Below are positions 56,154 to 64,000 of a DNA stretch of 64,000 nt, piece after piece. This DNA is from Diplonema japonicum. Its lineage: Eukaryota > Euglenozoa > Diplonemea > Diplonemida > Diplonemidae. The DNA lies in the NCBI GenBank assembly GCA_964019335.1, contig OZ025662.1, forward strand, positions 434,001 to 498,000. The letters run 5' to 3'. The translations under genes and the position numbers were made by a program. Position 1 is the first letter of the stretch. The number at the start of each line of letters is the position of its first letter. The notes beneath the pieces were generated by a model, which saw only the letters and a list, made by a program, of their open reading frames with translations, did not search any database and was not told where the DNA came from.

Positions 56154-56339
56154 GTTGATTGTCGTTAGGCGATCCTGTCACATACTGCAGGTTCCCTCAA
56201 AGACATCTTTTTTTTCTTCTTCTTTTTTCTTGACACCTTTCTCTCTCTTATTACCCGGAGCCTATTTATTTATGCGTTTTACAGTATTTCTCCTCCTCTT
56301 CTGAAGTCAATAGGAAAAGAAAAAAAAAAAGAAGTAAAA

Positions 56340-58355
56340 ATGGGGAAGCTTATGAAGCTATGCGGCCTGAAAAGCAGGAACCAGGTGGTGTGCGCCATCC
56401 GAGAGGGGATTGATTTTATGGGAGTGGTGTTCGCGGAGAAGTCACACCGATACATGGGGGACAACCTGGATGAGGTGAAAGAGATGGCGAGGATTACTGA
56501 AGAAAAGGCGGGCATCAAGAACGCGAAGTGGGGCCGCTTCCCGCTTCTTCTCGGTATCTTCCAGAGGGGCGGCCGAGCTGCACAGAGCACCGTTGCACAA
56601 GAAGCAGAATACATCAGCAAAATCGTAAAAGAAACGAATCTTCACGGCGCGCAGCTGTACGGGTACAGCACACAGGAGTACGATGAGATGAAGGCATGTC
56701 TTGAGGTTCCTATGGTGATATTTTCTGTCAGCGTTTCGACGGCTGAGGAGGTAAAGGCCATTCAGGTCCCCGACCACTCTCTCATCAAAGCTGTTTGTGT
56801 TGACAACAAGGTGAAAGACGCTGTTGGTGGGACGGGTGAATCGTTTGACTGGACTTGGCTCAAGGACTTCACTCCGCCTCGCGACCTGCCCCTCTTCCTT
56901 GCAGGCGGTATCAACCTCAGCAACGTCCCGCAGGCCCTCGCTGTGGACTGTGCCGACGTCCTCGACATCTCCTCCGGTGCGGAGATCAACAAGACGAAGG
57001 ACGGTGTCACCGTCCGGAAGCTCGCCCGTGCCATCCGCAGCAAGATCCCTTCCTACATCGGCCGCTTCGGTGGACAGTTCCTCCCCGAAATCCTCATGCC
57101 CAACCTCATTGAGCTCGAGGCCAAGTACATCGAGCTCCAAGCCGACCCTGCCTTCACCGAAGAGGTCCTCAAGTGGAACAGAGAATACAGCGGGAGGCCT
57201 ACCCTCCTCTACGACGCGGAGAGGCTGACGTCTTACGTCAGGAAAGAATGCGCGGAAGACAAGGGCGCCAAGATCTGGCTGAAAAGAGAGGATCTTCTGC
57301 ACGGCGGGGCGCACAAGATCAACAACGGGATCGGGCAGGCGCTGGTGGCGAAAGCGTTGGGGAAGAACAGGATCATCGCAGAGACGGGTGCAGGGCAGCA
57401 TGGTGTGGCGACGGCGACCGTGTGCGCGCTGTTCGGAATGAACGGAACAGTGTACATGGGTGAGAAGGACACGCAGAGGCAACGCCTTAATGTGCTGCGC
57501 ATTGAGTCCATGGGTGCGAAGGTGGTGCCTGCCACGTCGGGTGCGAGAACGTTGAACTCTGCTGTGAACGAGGCACTGAGGGACTGGGCGGCGAACCCAG
57601 CGACGGCACACTACCTGATCGGGTCAGTGGTGGGACCGCACCCCTTCCCGACCATTGTGCGTGACTTCCAGAGCGTGATCTCGACGGAAGCGAGGAAACA
57701 GTTCATGGACATGAACGGGGGCAGCCTCCCTGGGTGTGTGGTGGCATGCGTGGGTGGCGGGTCCAACTGCATCGGGGCCTTCGACGCCTTCGTCTGTGAT
57801 GATGGTGTGGAGCTGCTGGGTGTTGAGGCAGGTGGTGACGGAGCAGAACTGCACTCCTCAACACTATCAAAGGGCACCGTAGGATGGTTGCACGGGGCCA
57901 AGACACAACTCTTGCAGACAGAGGACGGCCAGGTCATGGACACACATTCCATCTCAGCTGGCCTTGACTACCCTGCAGTTGGCCCGGAACACTCCTACCT
58001 GCAAGGTATTTCACTATAACAAAAAGATACAAAAACAAAACAAACGAAAACAAAAAAAAAAAAAAAAAAAAAAAAAACAGATACTGGTCGTGCGACGTAC
58101 GTTCCCTGCACGGACGACGAGGCACTGGAAGGGTTCAAGATCCTTGCAAAGACAGAAGCGGTGTGTTCTTTTTCCTTTCCCTTTAAATATAATATTGTCG
58201 AACAGATCCTGCCGGCGCTCGAGAGCTCTCATGCGATTTTCAAGGGTATCGAAAAGGCGAAGACCATGGGCAGGGACGAACACGTTGTCATCTGTGTCTC
58301 CGGCAGAGGTGACAAGGACATGGAGACCATAGCTCACAAACTGGGGTTCAAATAA
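56340..58355 (+). CDS. TrpF-TrpB fusion: PRA isomerase and tryptophan synthase beta
   Basis: Exons 56340-58005, 58081-58160 and 58206-58355 give 631 residues. Residues 1-237 are phosphoribosylanthranilate isomerase: the [10 protein letters not shown] start with the catalytic Cys, the [10 protein letters not shown] loop, then [10 protein letters not shown] and DISSGAE. Residues about 238-631 are Trp[11 protein letters not shown], the PLP-lysine motif HGGAHKINN (Lys326), [40 protein letters not shown] and, in exon 3, ALESSHA and SGRGDKD. Splicing across the two small introns restores TGRATYV and DDEALEGF. The enzyme would convert PRA to CdRP and join indole with serine. TrpA is not fused here, unlike yeast TRP5, so a separate TrpA is expected elsewhere. 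All catalytic residues I can check are present. Confidence 0.93.
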
Positions 58356-58362
58356 AAACCGC

Positions 58363-58393
<31 letters not shown>

Positions 58394-58709
58394 CGTTCTT
58401 TGTTTGTTCTTTTTTTTTTTTTTTTTTTTGTTCCTCGCAGTGTGTGTTTTTTTTTTTCTTCAAAGTGCAGCGAGTGGCCGCTTTTTTTTTCTTTAGGAAG
58501 ACGTTGGCAACCTTTTGCTACCTTCCCATAGAAAGGGTGGCTTTTTTTTTTTTTTTTTTTTCTTTCTTTTTTTTACGGGCGCAGAATTCGAGATGAGGGG
58601 CGGGGATTGAAGGAAACGGGTTTCGGAAGGAGGTGGACACCCCCCTTCCAAGTTTCCATAACTTCTTCTTGTTTTCTTTTTTTGCTGGAACAAGTAAACA
58701 AGATTTGTT

Positions 58710-58743
<34 letters not shown>

Positions 58744-59170
58744 TAGAGACAGCTTGTCCGCTTACTCCTACTGTAGGTGAAAACGGCTTGCACACCCAGA
58801 CGACTCCTTTCTTTACCTCTCCCTCCCTCCCCCTCTTCTTTCATTTTTTTTTTTTTTTTTTTTTTTTTGCATTCTCTTCTGCCGTTGCCCTCAATCCATA
58901 TTTTACTTTCATTATTATTTTTTTTTTTTGTTCTAGTGAAACATCCGTACAAGCGATATGAAGGACCTGACCTCCCCTCGCCCGCTCATGGAATGCCACG
59001 TTTCCCCCCCTTTTTTTTCTGAAACGCTACCCCATTTTCTCCCGCGGGAAGAACACCCCCCAAAAAAAAAACAAATCAGGAGAAAGGGGAAAAGGAGGGG
59101 TGGTCCCCCTCATCCTTTTTTTTATTTTTTTTTTTTTTTTTTACACAACACAAAAAATACAAGAAAAAAA
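58356..59170 (+). other. Intergenic low-complexity region
   Basis: Alternating T and A tracts (58364-58393, 58410-58429, 58541-58561, 58711-58740, 58847-58868). Lys- and Phe-rich open frames are artefacts. No gene was recognised. Confidence 0.65.
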
Positions 59171-60500
59171 ATGGCACTCTCTGGGAGAGATTGCAAATCG
59201 TTACAGGTGTTTGCCGAACACAGGTAAAGAAATAATTCAAAAAAAAAAATCTTTTTTATATATATATATACCCTCCCTTCCCTTCACAGTGAGATATGCA
59301 GCGATTTAATATCTTTAGTAGCCTCTGCAAAGCTGCAATTTGTAGGCCAGGCACGAAGTACGGAAATGACGATATCACCTTCAAAAATCTTGGCGAGCAC
59401 GCACGCACCATTGTCCGGTAGTTGCAGCGAGGTCTTGGTGAAATGCGCCGACGGGAAGGTGAGGGTGTGCTGCGCCGACTCTCGAAAAATCGTGCACACC
59501 ATGGAAGAAGGCAGCAGCCGGGGGCTCTTAGGACAGCTGGACGGGTCGCGGATGGTATATTCAATTAACGGTGCCAATATCATCCTCTACAACGCAACTA
59601 ATCACTGGAAGGCCACGGAGGCAGGAAAGATCGACATTGCCTCTTCTTCAACAACGATCCTCTCTGCTGCTCCGCTGAGCTCAGGCGCGCAGCTTGCCAT
59701 GAGCACGCACCATTGCTTCATATACGACATCGAAACGCAGTCGGAGCTGCCGATTCAGCTCAGCCACTTATCCCACCCAGTGGCCACAGCAATGAGCCCA
59801 ATGACGCCTACCTCCTTCGCAGCAGGCTTTGCAGACGGCTCCGCGTGTATTATCGACACCCGTTCTAAGAAAGCTGCAAAAACCACCCCCTCCTGCCCCA
59901 CTAGTCTCGATCCTGTTCTTAGCATCGCTCGGTTGTCAAAGGTGTGATTTTTTTTTTTTTTTTTTTTTTTGGGGAGGGAATAAAAAAAAAAAAAAAAAAG
60001 AAATTTTTACTGTTTAGAATCGGTTAGCAATATGCCAAAAAGAAGGTCTCGGGATATGGGAGCTGTCGGGGTCCAAAGCACTGCAGAGATGGGACTGCAC
60101 TCACAAGCACAACAAGGAGCCGGGGGAGAATTTTGTTGCGATGACCCCGCTTGATTCTTCAGGGAAGCTGCTCGCTACGCTGAGCACGCCTACTGATGAA
60201 AGGGGCTCGTTGTTGCGTATCTGGAGCCCGAATAGCCAGTGGGCGAATTGGTTAGACAGGGCGTCGGGGGGTGAGATAATTGCCCCCTTCAGGACTTTCA
60301 ACATAGGTTCAGGGAAACCCATCGATGCGCTTCGGGACGAGAACACCTCAGCCAACTCCTCCATGGACTCTATGGAAATCCTTACCTCTGAGATTGAAGA
60401 AGGGCCAGCACGGGGGACTTCTCTCACGGTCCTGCCTGACTCCCGGTTGGTCGTGTGCAGCAACACCTCACTTACATCGAAGATATCGGTTTGGGTGTAA
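59171..60500 (+). CDS. WD40-like beta-propeller protein
   Basis: Exons 59171-59223, 59290-59941 and 60018-60500, in phase, 395 residues. Beta-rich with WD-like strands: CADGKVRVCCADSRKIVHTM, FADGSACIIDTRSKK, EGLGIWELSGSKALQRWD and SLLRIWSPNSQW. GH/WD spacing is loose, so blade count is uncertain (perhaps seven). No orthologue is recognised. Candidates include small nucleolar or trafficking WD proteins, but nothing singles one out. The start codon has an A-rich leader. The stop is followed, after GG, by a run of 64 A, the longest homopolymer in the window. Confidence 0.7.
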
Positions 60501-60502
60501 GG

Positions 60503-60567
<65 letters not shown>

Positions 60568-60667
60568 ATATTTTGGGTGGGGGTGGGATGTTTCATAAAA
60601 AACTTTTTTCCTTGTTTTCCGTGACCCCCTAGCTTTCTTTTCCTGTTGAGTTTTTTTTTTCTTTAGG

Positions 60668-60718
<51 letters not shown>

Positions 60719-61334
60719 GGATATAATGGTAACACTAAAAAAAAAGAAGGGGGTAAATAAAAAGAAATATGGGAGAATGAGAAGGGGGGGTTTTTTTAAT
60801 GTGGGGGACATAGGAGGGAGGGGAAAAAAAAGGAGGGGAAAAAAAAACTAAATAGCAGGGACTATTCTCTTCTCTACCTTCCCCCCCCCACTTTTTTTTC
60901 CTGCTGTTTTTTGTAGTATCCTCCTCTTGCCTGACCCTACGCAATTTTTTTTTTGTTCCTTTTCCCCTATAACCAACAAGAGAGCTTTTCTACTTTGTTT
61001 TCCATTCTGTTTTATTCTCCATAATAATAATAATGCGACAACGTCCTGGAGCTCATGATTGATGAAAAATGTTACAGCGTTACAGCTTTGCTTCCCCACG
61101 CAGCACAGGGCTATGCACTAATGTAAAGAAGCACTCACCCACAATCCTCTCCTTCCCTACTCTACCTGATTTTTTTATCAGACCACAGACTAAATATGGA
61201 AGTTAAAAAAAAAAAAAAGAAACTCTTCCTTTGTTTTTTTTTTATGTGATTTACTTGGTTTTACTTTTGAATGAAGGAATTTCATCACAGGCGGCTAACC
61301 CTTTTAAAAAAAACAAAAACAAAAAACACACAAA
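60501..61334 (+). other. Intergenic region with 64-base A run and GA microsatellite
   Basis: A run at 60503-60566, GA microsatellite at about 60671-60708 followed by a G run, then T- and A-rich DNA. The last 70 bases before the SCP2 gene contain a pyrimidine-rich stretch and TTCATCACAG at about 61280-61289, a possible splice acceptor. No gene was seen. Confidence 0.6.
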
Positions 61335-61676
61335 ATGGCCGACGCCCTTTTCGCGAAGATGTCCGCAGCCCTCGGGACCCCTGCTGGTCAGGCTGCGGCG
61401 AAGAAGATCAACGAGGTGATCACGTACGAGTTCCCCGACACCGGTGTGTCGTACGTGATGGACCTGAAGGCGGGGAAGGCGTACAAGGGGAAGCACGACG
61501 ACCCCGCGTGCACCTTCAAGATGGACGAGAAGGTGTTCATTGAGCTTTCGGGGGGCAAGGCGGACCCCATGGGCCTCTTCATGGAGGGGAAGATCGAGCT
61601 CGACGGGGACACCGACATCGCCATGAAGATTGGCAAGGTCCTCAAGACCCTCGAGAAGGAGATCGCCTCTGCGTAG
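61335..61676 (+). CDS. SCP2 (sterol carrier protein 2) domain protein, copy 1
   Basis: Single exon, 113 residues, a stand-alone SCP2 fold: GVSYVMDLKAGKAYKG, ACTFKMDEKVFIELSGGKAD, PMGLFMEGKIELDGDTDIAM and KIGKVLKTLE. These domains bind sterols, fatty acyl-CoA or other lipids and are often peroxisomal. The C-terminus ends IASA, so no SKL-type targeting signal is visible and location is open. Copy 2 at 63185 encodes the same protein; the coding DNA differs at one silent site (ATT versus ATC in Ile99) while flanks are unrelated. Codon use is strongly GC-ending, as in a highly expressed gene. Confidence 0.92.
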   Translation: MADALFAKMSAALGTPAGQAAAKKINEVITYEFPDTGVSYVMDLKAGKAYKGKHDDPACTFKMDEKVFIELSGGKADPMGLFMEGKIELDGDTDIAMKIGKVLKTLEKEIASA

Positions 61677-61774
61677 GCTCATGCTGGGAAAGGATGTAGT
61701 AAAAAAAAAAAAAAAAAGAAAAGAAAAAAAGAAGCCATTCGACCGTTCCCTTTCTTCCTTCACCTCTTGGTGAC

Positions 61775-61793
61775 GCCGCTACTTCACGGTTCA
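61775..61793 (+). promoter_or_regulatory. Conserved 3' flank motif shared by SCP2 genes (copy 1)
   Basis: GCCGCTACTTCACGGTTCA, about 100 bases after the SCP2 stop, differs at one position from a motif 126 bases after the copy 2 stop, although the rest of the 3' flanks are unlike. Both follow pyrimidine-rich DNA. Possible 3' processing or stability element. Confidence 0.4.
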
Positions 61794-61906
61794 CCACGCA
61801 GCACGCTGACACTGATTGCACACACAGTGATCGTGTCACGCATTGATATGTACTTTCTTTTTTTATTTAACCCTTTTTGCATGCAACAAGCAACCTCAGG
61901 AGCAAG

Positions 61907-63031
61907 ATGGATGCTAGGCTAGCGGCAGGCAGCATCTTAGCGGAGTTGGGGACAAGCGGTGAGCAGCTGAGTGCCAGGAGCGAGGTGCACGCAAGGGAGA
62001 TGGCGAACCAATTGCTGGGAGCATACATCAGTCGGCAAGGGTCGGAAGCCACGGCAAAGACACGGGAGCCAACACCGCACACAGCACTGCAGCCGTCGAG
62101 GTCCGCCACTGCACTGTCGCAGTACAGCAGCATCGTGTCGCGAGCGACAACTTCTGCGATGGCCTCACCTGCGGCCCTTCAGCAGATTCATGTGCACCAC
62201 CACCACCACCATCACCATCACCATCACCATCATCAACAGCAGCAGTTACAGCGAGAACAACAACAGGAGGTGCAGGAACGGTGCATGGAAACCATGGCAA
62301 CAATGGAGAGGGAGAGCAGCCCGCGGTACCTGTCCCTGTCGCCGCTGCTGAACGATGCGGAGGCGATGCGAGCAGAGCTGGAGACGTGCAAGGCACCGTC
62401 AGGGGTGAGGGTGGTGACGGCTACGGACGAGGAGGTGGTACGGGAGCTGCTGTCGAGCAGGAGTGTCGCTGAGCACTTGAAGCACAAGATACACGAACAG
62501 CAGTACGAGATACGAACCTTGCGGGACAAGGTGACCCTGTTCACGGAGGCAACGGAGCGAGACGGGCAGGACGCACTAGCGATCGTGCTGGGGCAGCTGG
62601 CGGAGGCGGAGAGTATGATCGCAACGCTGCGTGCGAACATCGACGACAAGGAGCAGGTCATCAGCGGGTTGCGGCACTCGATCGAAGGGGTGCAGCACGA
62701 CAGCGAGATCCTCCACCTGGAGGAGTCGCTGCGGGAGCTGCAGCGCAAGAACGACGTGCTGGCGGCGGAGAACAAGGTTCTTGCAGAGCGGGAGAAGCAC
62801 TCCGCGTTGGGGGTCGTGTCGCAGAGGCACTGCAACCAGTTGAAGCAGAAGAACATGCAGCTGACGAACGAGAACCAGGAGAGGACGAAGAACCTAAAGG
62901 ACCTGGAGACAATCCTGCGGCTTCACCTGAACCTGCGAACCTCCTCCACGGAAACGCAGATGCTGCAATGCATGTCGGGCGGCGGCATCACCACCAGCAA
63001 CGTGATCCCCGCCTCCGAGCGCATGATGTGA
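61907..63031 (+). CDS. Coiled-coil protein with a polyhistidine tract
   Basis: Single exon, 374 residues from ATG 61907 (no earlier in-frame ATG). The N-terminal third is disordered, with a run of 13 His then Gln (about residues 98-115). From about residue 185 the protein is a long coiled coil, with heptads such as VLGQLAEAESMIATLRANI and LHLEESLRELQRKNDVLAAE, to about residue 350, then a short Ser/Thr tail. No family is recognised. A centrosomal or cytoskeletal role is only a guess. It lies between the two SCP2 copies. Confidence 0.82.
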   Translation: MDARLAAGSILAELGTSGEQLSARSEVHAREMANQLLGAYISRQGSEATAKTREPTPHTALQPSRSATALSQYSSIVSRATTSAMASPAALQQIHVHHHHHHHHHHHHHQQQQLQREQQQEVQERCMETMATMERESSPRYLSLSPLLNDAEAMRAELETCKAPSGVRVVTATDEEVVRELLSSRSVAEHLKHKIHEQQYEIRTLRDKVTLFTEATERDGQDALAIVLGQLAEAESMIATLRANIDDKEQVISGLRHSIEGVQHDSEILHLEESLRELQRKNDVLAAENKVLAEREKHSALGVVSQRHCNQLKQKNMQLTNENQERTKNLKDLETILRLHLNLRTSSTETQMLQCMSGGGITTSNVIPASERMM

Positions 63032-63184
63032 GCTGGGGAGGAGAGAGGAGGGAGGGGGTGTGAGTTGAGGAGAGAATGGAGGTTGTTGTACTTGTAGACT
63101 AAATATACTATTCTGTTGTACTGTCTTTCGTATTATTCTTGATGCCATCCTTCACACCACAGCACGACACACACATTTACTAAA

Positions 63185-63526
63185 ATGGCCGACGCCCTTT
63201 TCGCGAAGATGTCCGCAGCCCTCGGGACCCCTGCTGGTCAGGCTGCGGCGAAGAAGATCAACGAGGTGATCACGTACGAGTTCCCCGACACCGGTGTGTC
63301 GTACGTGATGGACCTGAAGGCGGGGAAGGCGTACAAGGGGAAGCACGACGACCCCGCGTGCACCTTCAAGATGGACGAGAAGGTGTTCATTGAGCTTTCG
63401 GGGGGCAAGGCGGACCCCATGGGCCTCTTCATGGAGGGGAAGATCGAGCTCGACGGGGACACCGACATCGCCATGAAGATCGGCAAGGTCCTCAAGACCC
63501 TCGAGAAGGAGATCGCCTCTGCGTAG
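63185..63526 (+). CDS. SCP2 domain protein, copy 2
   Basis: Same 113-residue protein as copy 1 at 61335, with one silent base change. Its leader differs: a pyrimidine-rich stretch ending TTCACACCACAG at 63152-63163, then 21 bases to the ATG, looks like a splice acceptor. The two copies are separated by an unrelated coiled-coil gene. They form a duplication with one gene between, or an older pair kept identical by gene conversion. Confidence 0.92.
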   Translation: MADALFAKMSAALGTPAGQAAAKKINEVITYEFPDTGVSYVMDLKAGKAYKGKHDDPACTFKMDEKVFIELSGGKADPMGLFMEGKIELDGDTDIAMKIGKVLKTLEKEIASA

Positions 63527-63651
63527 GCTTGCTGACAGGAAGGCGGCCACAGAAGGGGAAGGGTCGCGTGCTATGTAATTTTCTGATGAGTATTTCTTCT
63601 TATTCTTCTCCACTCCCTTGCTTTCTTCTTCTTCAGTTTGAATGGTAAGAA

Positions 63652-63670
63652 GCCGCTACTTCACGGCTCA
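63652..63670 (+). promoter_or_regulatory. Conserved 3' flank motif shared by SCP2 genes (copy 2)
   Basis: GCCGCTACTTCACGGCTCA, the counterpart of the motif at 61775-61793, with one difference. It follows a pyrimidine-rich stretch containing TTCTTCTTCAG. Confidence 0.4.
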
Positions 63671-63774
63671 TACCCTTCTTTCCCCCCTCCTTTTACTTCT
63701 TCAAAAAAAGAAGCATTTCTCTTTTTCGTTTATTTCCCGAAAAAAAAAAAAGACGAGAAATAAAAAAGGTGAAA

Positions 63775-64000
63775 ATGGTAAAATGTAAAATCCTAGCACG
63801 AGACATAGAAGACTACAGGAGAGCTATGGAAGAGATACTAGTACTGAGAGAAGAGACGGACGAGGTGATGTGCCGGATGGAATTGAGGCAGAAAAGGATT
63901 GCGCAGATTGTGATTGGAGTGCTGGACGAGGTAGCAGGGACAGAGGAACCGAGGACGGAGAGGAAGCGACCGGAGGAAACGGAGCTTCTCAGCTTGTTCA
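63775..64000 (+). CDS. Partial gene, helical hypothetical protein
   Basis: ATG at 63775 after GGTGAAA opens a frame that runs off the end of the window (75 codons seen). The product begins MVKCKILARDIEDYRRAMEE and is charged and helical, with a basic/acidic coiled-coil look to about residue 50, then Glu/Arg/Pro-rich. The end is missing, so no family can be assigned. The A-rich leader and + orientation match its neighbours. Confidence 0.6.
   Translation, partial: MVKCKILARDIEDYRRAMEEILVLREETDEVMCRMELRQKRIAQIVIGVLDEVAGTEEPRTERKRPEETELLSLF

Noticed and set aside
56442-57611. 389-codon minus-strand frame opposite trpF-trpB
   Set aside because: Arg/His/Val-rich antisense shadow; the + strand carries full catalytic motifs of both enzymes.
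1-64000. CRISPR array, bacterial operons or ribosome binding sites
   Set aside because: No direct-repeat/spacer pattern; genes have spliceosomal introns and eukaryotic families. The 99-bp repeats at 26-31 kb are coding.

Overview
This window is nuclear DNA from a unicellular flagellated eukaryote. The evidence is spliceosomal GT-AG introns, many of them short, in most of the recognisable genes; eukaryote-specific proteins (ribosomal protein eL31, the GATOR2 subunit WDR24, the collided-ribosome ligase ZNF598/Hel2, an NTF2/p15-type export factor, nucleolar NOM1/SGD1); and an axonemal SAXO-type protein, which implies a cilium. A TrpF-TrpB fusion suggests a free-living cell that makes its own tryptophan. 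The species cannot be named from sequence alone. Two traits stand out. All 23 likely host genes I can place, except one doubtful short ORF at the left edge, are on the + strand. Homopolymer tracts (A, T, G or C, up to 64 bases) fill introns and intergenic gaps, often directly after stop codons. One-way gene arrays with pyrimidine tracts between genes recall Euglenozoa or dinoflagellates, but this is only an inference.

Layout. 0-11.5 kb: NOM1-like nucleolar protein, mitochondrial enoyl-CoA hydratase, a large protein with a PDZ-like start and Sfi1-like repeats, two almost identical eL31 genes, ZNF598/Hel2, an Rsa3-like small protein and a coiled-coil protein. 11.8-17.1 kb: a 1764-residue protein with an N-terminal Dpy-30/RIIa-like segment, a row of globin-like domains and a C-terminal cytochrome b5-like domain, the most unusual gene here. 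17.2-18.2 kb: the 3' end of a non-LTR retrotransposon. 19.0-21.5 kb: WDR24. 21.95-23.6 kb: a decayed pogo-like DNA transposon with TA target duplications. 25.8-31.7 kb: a SAXO-type protein with about fifty Mn-like motifs in 33-residue units. 32.2-37.2 kb: a ten-exon gene joining an N-terminal acylation signal, an ADP-ribosyltransferase-like domain, ankyrin repeats and an AIR9-like C-terminus. 38.8-41.0 kb: a BRSK/SNF1-like kinase and an ankyrin protein. 41-49 kb: an element-rich gap holding a piggyBac-type MITE, two other inverted-repeat elements, an internally deleted piggyBac copy and a foldback. 49.2-53.3 kb: an NXT-like factor and a secreted protein of 28 six-cysteine repeats. 53.8-56.2 kb: a frameshifted non-LTR retrotransposon related to the fragment at 17 kb. 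56.3-64 kb: TrpF-TrpB, a WD40-like protein, two identical SCP2 proteins flanking a coiled-coil protein, and the start of one more gene.

Several genes fit a flagellum theme: the SAXO-type protein, the Dpy-30/globin/b5 protein, the Sfi1-like protein and perhaps the acylated ART/ankyrin/AIR9-like protein. Translation and ribosome genes (eL31 pair, NOM1, Rsa3-like, ZNF598) are another group, with no sign of operon-like co-function. Exon structures were derived by hand from GT-AG sites, reading-phase continuity and family similarity. No search or RNA evidence was available.
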